Shown: positions 13,619-24,737 of the stretch, piece by piece | Layout: every line of letters begins with the position of its first letter | Position numbering within the stretch: the first letter of the stretch is position 1 | Source of the DNA: Carex sylvatica | Lineage: Eukaryota; Streptophyta; Magnoliopsida; Poales; Cyperaceae | Direction of reading: 5' to 3' | Length of the DNA: 64,000 nucleotides | Assembly: GCA_964058845.1 (NCBI GenBank) | Contig: CAXKVR010000160.1 | Location: 1-64,000, forward strand | Notes under the pieces: model-generated | Database searches by the model: none | Told to the model about the DNA's origin: nothing | What the model saw: the letters and a program-made list of their open reading frames with translations, nothing else | Program-made: the position numbers and the translations under genes

Positions 13619-13770
13619 AAAATTTAGACTAAATTAAAAGGCAGCAACAGATAAATTTAGACTAAATTAAAATAATTCACCACTCTGTAAAAAATTTAGA
13701 CTAAATTAAAAGGCAGTTACGAAGATTTGCTTGCTCTGAAAAAAATTAGACTAAATTAAAATAAAATTAA
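13619..13770. repeat. Repeated TTTAGACTAAATTAAAA unit
   Basis: Four copies of TTAGACTAAATTAAAA at irregular spacing lie upstream of the transposase start and inside the right TIR. They could be subterminal promoter or transposase-binding DNA, but that is inference. Confidence 0.7.
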
Positions 13771-13860
13771 AAAAAAACTGTAAAAAAAACACCTCTGTAA
13801 GGAGCTTTGCCGAATAATTATGAGCTACAGATGAATTTTCGGGGAGTTTAAAGGTTCCCA

Positions 13861-14091
13861 ATCCGTCCGCCAACTGGATACGCGAACGGGTCGGTGCGCC
13901 GACCTAGTACGTGCATGGATCGGTCCGCCGACCCAGTACGCGTGCTGATCAATGCGCAGGCGCAGTACGCGGGCCCAATTGGAATCCGTGCGCGGACTGA
14001 GTCTGAGTTCGTGGTGGAATCTGAAATCCGATTTTCCGGGTGGTATTGATTTAGTTCTGATTTAATAGGGTGGCAACTAAATTTTTTTCGG
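13861..14091 (-). repeat. Right terminal inverted repeat of the MULE
   Basis: It mirrors 8391-8592 but is about 29 bp longer. The excess is an extra copy of a G+C-rich unit related to CGTACTGGGTCGGCG, so the two TIRs differ in repeat number. Confidence 0.9.
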
Positions 14092-14283
14092 TCTTTTGAG
14101 TTAATGTATCTGGACTATTTGATTAGCTTTAAGATTTGTACAAATTAATTTGTACTAAAATTAAAGACCCCTTTGTTATAGGTGAGAAGCTGAATGGGCT
14201 TCGTTTATAATCGGACGGCTAATATCTATTAACTCAAAGATGCTCTTTTGAGTTAATGCAGACGATGTGGACTCAGAAATGGA

Positions 14284-15065
14284 AGCACAATATGAGCGCT
14301 GTTCTTTTCTGAGAATTAAATAAAGTAAAATCCAACGTTGGAAAGGATGAAGATAATTGAGAAAAAGTGATGATAAATAAAAGAGAAGATAATTCAGAGA
14401 GAGAGAGAAGAAAAGAATCCTATAATTGGCATCTCTTGCGTTTGCGTATTGAGCAGTTCAACAATCTACGGTTCATTTAAGGCTGCACCTCTCCGTCAGC
14501 GGCTACACGCGCAACACTCGCAGCGATTGATTACAGAAAAAAAAAAAAAAAATACTGTCAGCTTCACTCCACAAGTGTCCCCGTGTCCATTGTAAAACAC
14601 TTGAAAAAAAATACTGTCAGCTTCACTCCAAAAGTGTCCCCGTGTCCATTATAAAACACTTGAAAGGGTCTTGGACATCATACCCAATTATTTGAACCTA
14701 AAATGTTGTATGCAAAATTAAAATTAGACGCTTCAAATATATATTTTGTAAATAAACTTACTCCATAATCATAATAACTGGCGTCCAATTTAGATTGTCG
14801 AAAATTTGGCGTAGAATAAATTTCGTGTATAATACGTAGCAAATTCGAAAAATCATCTGATTGTGTAATAAATTTATATTGTGAATTTTGTAAAAAGCTC
14901 GATAGATATCAATTTGTTTTGAAATTGCTTCAATTTTCAAATGCATTTCTTTCAAATAATAAAACTATATCAATAATTTTAATTGATAAGGTGACAGTAG
15001 TCAAATGACTAATAACTTTCTTTTAAATAATAGCAGACGCGGAGATTCCACAACTCCCCTTTCTG
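14284..15065. other. Intergenic DNA with a 59-bp tandem repeat
   Basis: No coding region was recognised. A 59-bp unit beginning AATACTGTCAGCTTCACTCC is present twice, at 14551-14609 and 14610-14665. It contains GTGTCCCCGTGTCCATT and has few differences between copies. Confidence 0.7.
14551..14665. repeat. 59-bp tandem duplication
   Basis: Two adjacent copies start AATACTGTCAGCTTCACTCC and end near AAAACACTTGAAA. Only a few bases differ, so the duplication is fairly recent. Confidence 0.9.
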
Positions 15066-15276
15066 GAATTCGTATCCTCTGCATTAACTCAAAAAGAAAT
15101 ATTTTGAGTTAATATAACTGAATCGTCCAATAAATTTTAAAATTTGTGTGAAATAGATCCGCATTAATATTAACGGCTTTTACGTTATAGACGGAGGCCA
15201 GATGGACTCTATTTACAATCAGACGGCCGAGATGTATTAAGATGCTCTTTTGAGTTAATGCTGATGATGCGAACTC
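15066..15276. mobile_element. Intact copy of the small MULE-type MITE (same family as 8350-14274)
   Basis: The ends are GAATTCGTATCCTCTGCATT and GCTGATGATGCGAACT. Internal landmarks shared with the split copy include TCAGACGGCC (TCGGACGGCT there) and GATGCTCTTTTGAGTTAATG. The flanking 9-mers CCCTTTCTG and CCGTTTTTG match at seven of nine positions, consistent with an aged target duplication. Confidence 0.8.
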
Positions 15277-15294
15277 CGTTTTTGTAGTCCAAGT

Positions 15295-15830
15295 TAGGAG
15301 TGTAAACGGTCGGATATGAATCGGATAGTGGTCTTACCGTATCCATATCTGTTATAATTTTTCAGATACAGATACGAATACGGATAGTCTCGGATATGGA
15401 TACGAATCGGAATTAAATGTTACGGATATAGATCGGATATCGGATGGATACATATATTTTTCATAATTAGCTTGTTAGTTACAAAACATCTATTATATTA
15501 TTAAAATATTAGTCATTAATTATGTTATAGTGTTATATTGTTCATCAAAATATAAATCTATATGCAATTTAATAAATTATTCGTATATTATATAATTTAA
15601 TAAATCAATTTAAGAATATATATCACATTTGTTGTGATTTAAAGTGTAAACAGTCGGATACGGATAGTAAAATGTCTTATCGTATCCGTATCCGTTATAA
15701 TTTTTCGGATACAGATACGAATACAGATAATCTCAGATATGAGATACAGATACGGATCAGATAATTTAAGTATTTTTCTGAATTCGGATTCGGACTAAAT
15801 CGGATATTATCCGATCCGTTTACCCCCCTA
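15295..15830. mobile_element. hAT-type MITE directly upstream of PEX11A
   Basis: The ends TAGGAGTGTAAACGG and CCGTTTACCCCCCTA are inverted. Flanking 8-mers GTCCAAGT (15287-15294) and CTCCAAGT (15831-15838) match at seven of eight. The interior is built from CGGATA/TATCCG motifs in both orientations. There is no coding capacity. The element ends 13 bp before the likely TATA box of the next gene. Confidence 0.85.
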
Positions 15831-15843
15831 CTCCAAGTGCATC

Positions 15844-15850
15844 TATAAAA
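15844..15850 (+). promoter_or_regulatory. Putative TATA box of the PEX11A-like gene
   Basis: TATAAAA lies 189 bp before the ATG at 16033, implying a leader of about 155 nt. It is six bases beyond the target duplication of the hAT-type MITE, so the element abuts the core promoter. Confidence 0.55.
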
Positions 15851-16032
15851 CTTATGTTGGGGAATTGTTCACTAAAATATTATTAATTAATTAATTTTTT
15901 TTTTCTTTGCATGTTTCAAGCCCGTAGGCACAATATTATTAATTAAATCATTTAAACAAATCAAAGAGTCTCTTTTTAGTTGTTCTCTGTTCTCCATCTT
16001 CTCGAATTCCTCTCTATCTCTCCCCAGTCGCC

Positions 16033-16824
16033 ATGAACGGAGTTTCCGAGCCACCACCGGAAAGCAACAACAAGTCGAGACCAACCATCGTGTCGGAGCG
16101 ACCTCCCAAACCGATCACTGTTTCACGTCCGCTGCGTCGTGACTTCCTCCTTCACCTCGAGGCCTACCTCGCGCGGCGCGATGGTGTCGACAAACTCCTC
16201 AAGATCTCTCGCTATGCTGCCAAGATCCTGCTTGCGACTCCCTCTCGTGGCGGAGCGCTCGCGCCTCGCCTTCAGGCCTTTGAATCCAGTGTCGGTCTCA
16301 GTCGAAAAGCGTTTCGATTGGGTAAGTTTATCCAGGATGTAAATTCTCTCCGTTTTTTCTCCTTCTCTAAAACGCTGTGCTCCTCTCCTCTGGATCTCTT
16401 GCTTGCAATTGTGGCCTTTGGTGGAGAAGGGGTTTATTTCTTCATTGAGCAGTTCGTGTGGCTCGCAAAAGCTGGGCTCCTGCCAAGTGAGATTGCTCCT
16501 CCTTTGCAGAAAATCAGCACCTGGTCTGAATTTATCGGGTATTTTGGGAGTGTGGCGCTTAAGACCCGAGAGATGAATAAGATCAAAGCTTCGATCGAGG
16601 CAAAGAAAGAGGAGGCGGATGATGATGAAATGGAATTGGAGAGATTGAATGCAAAACTTGAATTGAAAAAACTGTCAATTGTGCAAGATGCGGCAGATGG
16701 TGTGATGGCATTGTCAGATGTAAAGAGCTTCCATTACGGGACGGGATTTAGTTCTGCAGTGTGCGCCACTGCCGGAATGATTTCAGCTCTAATTAGCACA
16801 CATAGGAACTGGAGAGCATGCTGA
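16033..16824 (+). CDS. PEX11A: Peroxisomal membrane protein PEX11A-like, 263 aa, single exon
   Basis: The open frame runs from ATG 16033 to TGA 16824. Diagnostic PEX11 segments are RDGVDKLLKISRYAAKILL (about residues 50-68), SSVGLSRKAFRLGKFIQDVN (about 85-104), and a hydrophobic stretch around 120-145. The C-terminus reads ISTHRNWRAC, close to the plant PEX11A ending. A charged linker rich in Glu, Lys and Asp lies at about 188-215. PEX11 proteins sit in the peroxisome membrane, where an amphipathic helix bends the membrane to drive elongation and proliferation. The length is slightly above the roughly 248 aa of Arabidopsis PEX11A. An ATG just downstream in another frame (16139) is only a shadow. 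Transposable elements crowd the 5' side. Confidence 0.93.
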   Translation: MNGVSEPPPESNNKSRPTIVSERPPKPITVSRPLRRDFLLHLEAYLARRDGVDKLLKISRYAAKILLATPSRGGALAPRLQAFESSVGLSRKAFRLGKFIQDVNSLRFFSFSKTLCSSPLDLLLAIVAFGGEGVYFFIEQFVWLAKAGLLPSEIAPPLQKISTWSEFIGYFGSVALKTREMNKIKASIEAKKEEADDDEMELERLNAKLELKKLSIVQDAADGVMALSDVKSFHYGTGFSSAVCATAGMISALISTHRNWRAC

Positions 16825-18854
16825 TCAAGGTACCATTTCTCGGATTATTGTGGGTCTTTGTTTAATTTTTTTTCCTCCTGCTGAGTTATTGGTTGTAGAT
16901 GTTAAATTAGAGATAGATATAATAAAAGGCTGATCAATTTTTAATTAGAAGTAACTGTTCTTCTCAGAGTGAAATAATGTGAATTGTCATAGTGTTTTGC
17001 CATGTATACAAAAGGATGGTTAATATCAAGGGGAAATATGGCTTCTTAATCACAGAGGCCTCAAATAATTCATATAATTTTGTTTGTTTATCATGACTGT
17101 CTATGTCTTTTTGGCGTGTAGAATCTTAGCTTTGTAACATTTTTCTGATTGATGGTTAAAAAGAGGTGTATTGTACCAAATTCTTATATAGAACACTCGT
17201 ATGGTAGGGCTAAGAGCTAATATAATTTGATTATTTTGACAAAGAACAGAATTAGTTGGAGGCAAATTTATCTTTCATAAGCTAATTGGAATTTTGATTT
17301 CCTTGATAACATCCCAGTCTAAGCATATTGAAATTTGTAGTTAAGACTGAAAGTTGTTAACTAATATTTTGAACAAGTCAAAAGCTGGAATCCCTGGCTG
17401 GCTATACCAGTCTAGTTTGTGCCAACCATGGTTTTGTCCAAAACCAGAGCTTCCTGTTAACATTTCTAAGAAGCAAAATTGGTATTTGAGTGTTGTTCAT
17501 TTTTCTGTGTTTTGCCTTATCCTACTATTGAAGGGACTGTTAGAGATAGTGATGTTCATATCTTGGATAAATACTTGCTTGTGGGAGAGTTTTAGAAGTG
17601 TACATATAAAATAAAATAAAAAAGAAGGATGACAGTTAATCATAAAAATTTTCATTTTGTTACTGAGATATAATAATGTATAATATAGTACTGTTTCAGA
17701 ACATGGGTTTATGCTGGTAATACTATTATCCTCTGTAAAGAAAGCAAATTTATCATAAGAGTTTCTCTATTTTTTTCTCTTTCTTTGTTAGTTTCTGGTA
17801 CATCAAAAAATTTCCACAGTGATTGAGATAATTTACTACATAATGTGGTAAAAGCTACAAAATTGTATACCAATATTAAATATTGATGTTGCAAAATTTT
17901 AGAGTTATAGCTGCTCCTGTAAGGTAATTTAAATATTGTAAGTGTTGTCATTGTATATCTTGTTGAGACAAAATGGGACTTGACAGAACGAGGCCAAATT
18001 ATATAATTTTAAGTATCTACCAAAAGTTTCCAGGCGGATTTGGAATATACGATTCCTGGGAGAGTATTATATTAGTCATTTGTCTATTTTTAAAGATATT
18101 TTCTTCAAAGTGGTCAAATTCAAGGTTTCTAGCACGTAGATTGACGCTTAAAAACAAATGAAAAAATAATAATAAACAAAAGGGTATTTATGCAGACATA
18201 TGCTTCTAGTCATATAATTGACAAACGATCTTTCTCTATTTTTTTAGTCGGACTTTAAAGTCATATTTGGAATTATGGATTGTGTGAACTGGCGTTTAAA
18301 AATATAGGAGAATTTCATGCATATTCTTTAATAACTTTGAAATAACCTAATATCATACTTATCCTTTTAAATTTTTCAGAATTCACAAATCTATTCAATT
18401 AATCACCTTTTCTATAACCCATTTTAAATTTACATAGTACATTTTTTATCCTTTATTACAAAAATAAAATAACGTAGTATGCTTGAGATAAATATTTTGT
18501 CTTCTAATTGACTGGGTTGTGAGGACAAATTGTTCATTTTCTTACATGTGATGCACTCGCAAGCGTATGCCTCACTATGTACACATCATGAGTAAAGAAA
18601 TAATCAAATGCAATCGAAAAACGATCAATTAAAATACTAAATATTTTCTTACACAAATCATATATTTTGATTTTTAACATAGAGTACAATGGTTTTTTCC
18701 TATAAATATAAAATAGATTGTTAATTGAAGATGCAATAAATTGAGTAAATTTGTGGGTTTTTATAATTTAAAAGGGTAAATGTGATATTATGAATTGTAG
18801 AGGGAGGGATACATAATTTTTAAGATTTTTGAAGGGTGTATATGAAATTCCCCC
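16825..18854. other. PEX11A 3' UTR and AT-rich intergenic DNA
   Basis: The first few hundred bases probably contain the 3' UTR. No other gene, RNA or bounded transposon was recognised. Short open frames in 17.3-18.2 kb have no recognisable motifs. Confidence 0.5.
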
Positions 18855-18857
18855 TTA

Positions 18858-19148
18858 GAGCATCTCCAACAATAATTGCTTATGGATTGCTTATGCTGAT
18901 GTGTCAATTGTTTTTGTAATTACTGGGTTGTATGGCTATTGCTTATTTAGCAATTGTTGGAAAGAATTGCTTAATAAGAAATCATTTTCTGAAGATAAGT
19001 TGGCCAAATGTTTAATTCTTATTGGTCAAGTATCTCATTCTCAATTGTTTAATTGATTGCACCAATGTAGGAGCGGATTGCTTAATTTTTAAATTTTTTA
19101 TAATTGTTATATAGCAATCTCTTTTTAATTGCTGGATTGGAGATGCTC
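18858..19148. mobile_element. PIF/Harbinger-type (Tourist-like) MITE
   Basis: The ends are GAGCATCTCCAACAATAATT and its partner, which reads GAGCATCTCCAATCCAGCAA on the minus strand. A TTA target duplication flanks it (18855-18857 and 19149-19151). The interior reiterates ATTGCTTA/TAAGCAAT. Its termini match those of the 3.3-kb element at 43879-47162. Confidence 0.9.
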
Positions 19149-19151
19149 TTA

Positions 19152-20320
19152 AAATTATTTTTCATTATTATATATTTCGGAATTCTTTTAAACCTGAATT
19201 AGTCAACTGAGGGTTAACCGCTTAGCCACAAATAGATGTTAAATTGCTAATTATTATTCATGCACTCGTAGAAAGTTCGCAATCAAACTCTATTTGAATA
19301 AAATAGATGTTTGAATTGGAAAGGCCAGCTTAAGCAACTTTTTTAATAAGTAACAAATTTCAAGTGGAAGTTTTAAACAGTGTTCTCTTTTGTTTTAAAA
19401 TAGTATACATTTAGGTTAACCTCCACATGTAATGAGAGTAAAGATCTATCAGCAGGGTATTACCAAATTAAACATTCTGTTTAAATTGCATCAAATAATA
19501 GATAGAGTTAAGTTTAGGGATCCAACATTAAGTTCTAATCTACAAACTTGTCTAACCAACTTATGGTTTTTATAATTACTTGTTTTAGCCAAAAAAAAAA
19601 AAAAAAAAATGAAAAAACGCAATCGATTGAGCTATAAAGCCGACCAAAACAAATTGGATTTGTTCATTCTAAAACAAATCGATAGAAAATATGAGGACAA
19701 GAGTAATATAATTTTTGTTTGATAAAATTCATAAAATTTGGATAATTAAGAAGTTAATCAAAGCAAAGGGTATTCCACTGTATTGTGTAAGATTTGGAAT
19801 TACATCTAAAATAATTCGGAATTGTCGTTTTTTAGACACGACTACAGAAGTGACAGAGGATAACTCCACAATATGAATGTTAATTGGAATTTAATATAAT
19901 CAAGACAGAATAATAAATTAAGGGGAACAAATCAAAAGAGGTTTATTTTCATAGAATCAATGAAAAAGGTTTTTGCTTTCCTTTTCATTTCGGATACAAA
20001 CAAAGAGGAGAGAGACAGAGTGCACATTCTAATCCAATTTTTTTTTTCTTTAAAAAAAGAAAAGAAAAGATAGGGGCTATCTGGTTGGTACAGAAAAACT
20101 ATAATCAAATTGTTAATCCAATTGTTTTGTTTATTATAATGGCGTCTGTAAGAAAAATATATGGAATGAATAAAAAGGGAAAGGTATAGCTTGTGTTTAA
20201 TATGATACTGAATTGGTTCAGTCTAAGGCGCCTTTTCAATATAATGTATTTTATTTATATGTATTTGTTCATTTTAATCAATAGGGTAGCGGTCACAATA
20301 AAATAACAACAGTGGAAAAG
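19152..20320. other. AT-rich intergenic DNA
   Basis: No coding region or bounded element was recognised. Poly-A and poly-T runs are frequent. Confidence 0.5.
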
Positions 20321-20692
20321 AGGGATCCAATTACATTTTTTTTTTGTGACATCAAATTACACTATCTATTTTCAAAGTTTTCAAAAATCAAATAGTCAAT
20401 TCAAACTGTTCAACATAATGAATATATTAAAATGTGTTTGTAGATCAAATTTTATATTTTTTTGATTTTTTTTTACTACATATTAAGTATTTAACAAAAT
20501 CATTATATTCAGACCGTTGAATTTTTATACCCATTTTAATAATTAGTAAAAAAAAAATCAAAAAAATATAAAATTTGATGTGAAACCACATTTTAACATG
20601 TCTATTATGATGAACGATTTGGATTGACTGTTTGGACTTTAAAAATATAGGGTGTAATTCGGTGTCACCAAAAAAGAGCATAAGTGGATCCC
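20321..20692. mobile_element. Foldback (long inverted repeat) element
   Basis: Two arms of about 160 bp form an imperfect inverted repeat running inward from AGGGATCC at each end. Matching landmarks are ATCAAATTTTATATTTTTTTG in the left arm and its complement in the right arm. Sequence of the same type occurs at 60981-61390. No clear target duplication was seen. Confidence 0.7.
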
Positions 20693-21339
20693 TCCTAAAA
20701 ATATATATCAATGATTATATAAAATGAGGTTAATGAATACATAATATATACTTATCAATCAATCTGACATTACGAGCATACACATTCAAACAAAATTTTG
20801 AGTTCTCTGAATTTAATTTTCAATATTTTTTTCCCTTTCCAATTTGACCTCGCTCTATTTATTTCATCTACAACTTCTATTATTTCATGCTTCATTTTCA
20901 TTTTTTTTTTTAAAATATCCTGTTGGATGTGCAAAAAAAAGTCTCTGAATTCAGCTCAGACTTTGACTGGGCATTTAATAATTACTTGAATTCTTTAATT
21001 TAATTAAGGAAAAAAAAAACGAAAGAAAGGAGGCATTGGAGGCCTAGCAAAAAAAAAAAAAAAAATCGCCAATTCAGAAATAATATGATTGCAGTTGACA
21101 TTATCCTCTCATATATTGTTTTTTCAAATAAAAAATTGTTAAAGCGAAATTGATTTACTTTTATCTTCTGTGTTATTTTGGAAGAGAGACGAACTTAATT
21201 TGATATGGGCCTTAAAATCTGGGCTTGAGCTTCATAGAAGAGTAAACCAGTCCTATTTTATCAAAACCCATTTTGTAAGACCACACGAATAAATTGGTGT
21301 TTCTCATGAGTCATGACAGTTTGGAGTGAGTAAATTGCT

Positions 21340-21870
21340 TTTAACTCATGACTCGCTCATTAAATTTTTTTTAACAACTTATTTAAACTCATTCATTATT
21401 AACTTGCTTGTTAACTTAATGATATGAGCATGAGCATATTCTAACTCGCTCATAACTCGCTCATTAAAAATTTGTCACATCTAACCTCAAATAAATCAAT
21501 GAATCAAGTTTCTGCCGCATTAAATTAAGTTTCACTGCTTCATTAAATCATTGCCTAATTTTGCTTAAAATTTTGAGTAAATGATACGTAAAAATCACCA
21601 AAACCTAAAAGCCGGCAGACTAAATTACCAAAACCTAAAAACCTAAAGTACAAAAACCTTCTTTTTGTGACCTTCTTCTTCTATGCTACTACGAGTTTTT
21701 ACTGTAAAAATAAGGTTAAATAAATTATGACAATTTATTAAATTATATAACTCATGTGTAATTCGTGACTCGCTCATTATCAACTCACTTAAACTAACTC
21801 ATTAACAATTCGCTCATTAACTTAATAAATCGAGTATAAACATATTTCAATTTGCTTATGCTCGCTTATT
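21340..21870. repeat. Decayed MITE-like block with CTCGCTCATTAA motifs
   Basis: GACTCGCTCATTAA and relatives recur on both sides of a less repetitive centre. This is the layout of the hAT-type MITEs in this window, but I could not find both termini. Confidence 0.5.
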
Positions 21871-22357
21871 AATCACCTCTTAACAGTTACCTTTGAATCT
21901 TTTTTTTTTTTCTTTTTTCTCTCTGAGATGAAGATGGAATTAAATACTTGTACTTTAAATATATATATATAAAATTTCAGCTGGGTTTGAACTTTAGATT
22001 TCAGTCAGACAATTTGCACTTTTCTTCTAGAAGGTAAAGATGCTACTTATCTTAAAATTAATTACACCTTTTGGGGTTACTCATAGTAAAATTTAGGCAG
22101 CCTTTTTGACGGTTGGTGTTATCAGGTCTGTCTCAAAATAATATCTAATATTTTATAATCAATGATTGTTCAAAGTGAGATATGATAATTTATACACTAT
22201 TATTGTTATCTTTATGTGTTGATTTAAAATATCTCGTGTAAAATATGAACACGTGTCTTTCTCTAAAGAAACGAGACGCATCGTGATTTCTGTTATTGTT
22301 ATGATAGTTTTTTTTTTTAAATAATGGATTGGAGGGGAATTCATCCAACATATTTTT

Positions 22358-22729
22358 AAACTTCTGTGTATATATATTACAGATAATTTTTTTACTTTAT
22401 GAGTTTGAGCCCATAGCCTTCTACATAGGAGTCACGTACCTTTGTTATTAGATTAAAGTCTGATTCGCTTATAATAATTAATTGTATAAATGAGTGAGAT
22501 CATGATATTATGCCGATTCTATGACTTTAAAATTTAATTTTCAAACTTCTGTGTATGTATATTACAGATAATTTCTTTACTTTATGGGTTTTGAGTTCAT
22601 AACCTTCTACATAGGAGTCGCGTACCTTTGTTATTAGATCAAAATCTGGTTCGCTTATGATAATTAATTGTATAAAGCACTGAGATCATGATATTATGCC
22701 GATTCTATGACTTTAAAATTTAATTTTTC
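22358..22729. repeat. Tandem duplication, unit about 185 bp
   Basis: Two adjacent copies each begin AAACTTCTGTGTAT and include AGATCATGATATTATGCCGA and TTCTATGACTTTAAAATTTA. Divergence is modest. No coding frame is shared. Confidence 0.9.
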
Positions 22730-24145
22730 AAAATTTAAAAAGTCTATTGTTTCACATATACAAAAATTCATAGAGTCAATTTTTTTTTAGTTTATATTAT
22801 TTTGTCTAAAAGAGAGGAAATCATTCTATGGTTTAGAACTTTTAAAATCATTGAATTAAACAGTAAAAGAATCTAGAGACTAGACTTTCATATTTTCTCT
22901 AAAAAAAAAAAAAAACTTAAATTATATAAAATTTGCTTCTTATAAAATGTTGACATTTAAATCAAATCGAGCGACTCGGATTCACCATTTAAGCTTTAAA
23001 AAGTAAAATTTAAAACTATAGTATTGACCCACGTAAGATTAAAAAAAGAGTCTAATATTAGATTTCTAAAAGAATCATGGACGGTTTGCTAAAGTTGCAA
23101 CACTAGGCATCGCTAGAATATTTCTAAAGTGCATGTATCCCAATTGTTATCAGCAAAATCAAGTAATACATTAGAATTTTGAAACACATGCTTAATTTAA
23201 AAATATCGGATGCTTAATGGAGCATCATACAGTGAGATAATGCAAAAGTGGCTTAAAATTGAATGGGCTCCCTTTTAATGCAATACAAAATCCACAACAA
23301 ATTATATTATTTCCTGCTAAAGTTGCATCATGAATCATGAATCTACAACCCCGTTGATCCGCTCTTTTGTTTATGTATATCTCCAAACAATGATGATAAA
23401 AAATTGTACTGGCTGTTTGGTATAGCAAAATATAGCTTGTTTCAATAAAACATACCAATACGCCACTTTGATTGCAAAAAAGGTGATTAAGAAATAATTA
23501 AACACATTGGATGCCAAAATAAAAAAGAAAAAAAGAAAGGAAAGTGCCATGTCTGACAACGCACCACCCATTCTTCTTCTTCTTCTTCTTCATTTTTTTC
23601 CTTTTTCTTTTTAATTTTGGCACCTCATCTCATTCTCTGGATAACCCTTTTGAAATAAGTTGAGCTGTCTGAATTGGAGAACTTCGCATTTTGGATGTTC
23701 CCGTGTCAAGCTGCCTCCATCTTTTTTTAATTGATTGTCAAATGAACAGTTTATCTGGCAAACATAGTGCATGGGATTTTCAGTGAATTATCGCCGGTAG
23801 TGAGGGCTGAGGAGTCAATAGATTCGATGCCTGGTCCAAACTCCAAACTATAGTAACAAACGAATAGTTTGAGTTCGGTTCGAAGAAGTCAAAAATTTGT
23901 GATTCAGGTATAATTCATGTATAATTCGTGAATGATTCGATACAACAAAGAAGCAAAAAGAAAAAATAGTGTTTTTATTTTTGTTTTTTTTTCACAAATA
24001 ATTCGTGACTTGCGTTTGATTCGCGAATAAAATGTATTATACATTTTTTGCATTTTATTCAGAGTTCAGTTCGAAAACGTCAAATAAAGAATAAAATGTG
24101 AATAATTCAAGAATTAAACGCGAGTTGTGTGACTATAGTTCAAAC

Positions 24146-24612
24146 TAGGGCTGCACAAAAAATTCGTAGTTCGTGATTCAATTCGAAAATGTTCGTAAAA
24201 AACTCAATTCGAAATAGTTTGAAATTAATTCAAACCAAATTCAAACTGGACCTAGTTCGTTCGAAATAGTTTCACAAACTATTCTAGTTCAAAATTCAAA
24301 GTAACGTGAACCATTAATTTCTGCTAATGACTTATGTTCGTTGATAAATTAAAAGTTAAAACATAAGGTTGCCCAGCTATAAGTCATAACTCGTAAGTTG
24401 TAATTCTCGCTCTCAATTCTAAAATCCTAGAAGACTTTCACCTCTCGCTTTTGTCGACTACGATCACTCTTTATTGTTGTAAAAAAAATCATAAAAGATT
24501 CAAAATTAAGTTCGTAAAAAATTCGATTCGAAATTAATTTAAATCAAACTTAGTTTAAAATTAATTCCAATTAAACTCAAACTAGAATAAATTCGATTCG
24601 TTTGCAGCCCTA
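24146..24612. mobile_element. hAT-type MITE with TAGGGCTGC ends
   Basis: The ends TAGGGCTGCAC and GCAGCCCTA are inverted and flanked by a perfect 8-bp duplication GTTCAAAC (24138-24145 and 24613-24620). The subterminal DNA reiterates AATTCGAA-like motifs. A partial inverted copy of the same family is at 43125-43553. Confidence 0.88.
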
Positions 24613-24737
24613 GTTCAAACTGTACATAATTTTCATATTTTCTAAACAATTTCTTCTAATATAATGTATTGCAACCCTAGTTCAAACTGTACATATAAAT
24701 TTTCACATTTTCTAAAGAATTTCTTCTAATATAATGT
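24608..24737. repeat. 65-bp tandem duplication that starts inside the MITE end
   Basis: CCCTAGTTCAAACTGTACAT followed by about 45 bp of flank is present twice in tandem, at about 24608-24672 and 24673-24737. The duplication carries the last bases of the MITE plus its target duplication, so it happened after insertion. Confidence 0.85.

Larger units (their letters stand above)
8391..14091. mobile_element. 5.7-kb Mutator-like element (MULE) with long TIRs, carrying a transposase relic and a PMD gene relic
   Basis: A perfect 9-bp target duplication TCTTTTGAG (8382-8390 and 14092-14100) flanks long inverted repeats, 8391-8592 on the left and 13861-14091 on the right. Both begin CCGAAA. A 9-bp duplication and TIRs of more than 200 bp are the MULE hallmark. 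Inside are a minus-strand MULE transposase with DNA-binding, DDE-type and SWIM-like segments, and a convergent plus-strand plant-mobile-domain gene. Both reading frames are broken, so this copy is probably not autonomous. Confidence 0.95.
8350..14274. mobile_element. Small MULE-type MITE (about 215 bp) split by a nested MULE
   Basis: The outer ends are GAATTCGTATCATCTGCATT on the left and AATGCAGACGATGTGGACTC on the right. They are flanked by a perfect 9-bp duplication AGAAATGGA (8341-8349 and 14275-14283). Removing the nested element and one copy of its target duplication leaves about 215 bp. That remainder matches the intact copy at 15066-15276 in length and terminal sequence. Confidence 0.85.
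20693..24137. other. Intergenic DNA with several decayed repeats
   Basis: No cellular gene was recognised. The stretch includes a degenerate MITE-like block of CTCGCTCATTAAC motifs (about 21340-21870), a tandem duplication at 22358-22729, a (TTC)n microsatellite near 23570-23590, and a decayed block of TTCGTGAAT/ATTCGCGAAT motifs at about 23870-24125 similar to one at 41350-41560. Confidence 0.5.
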
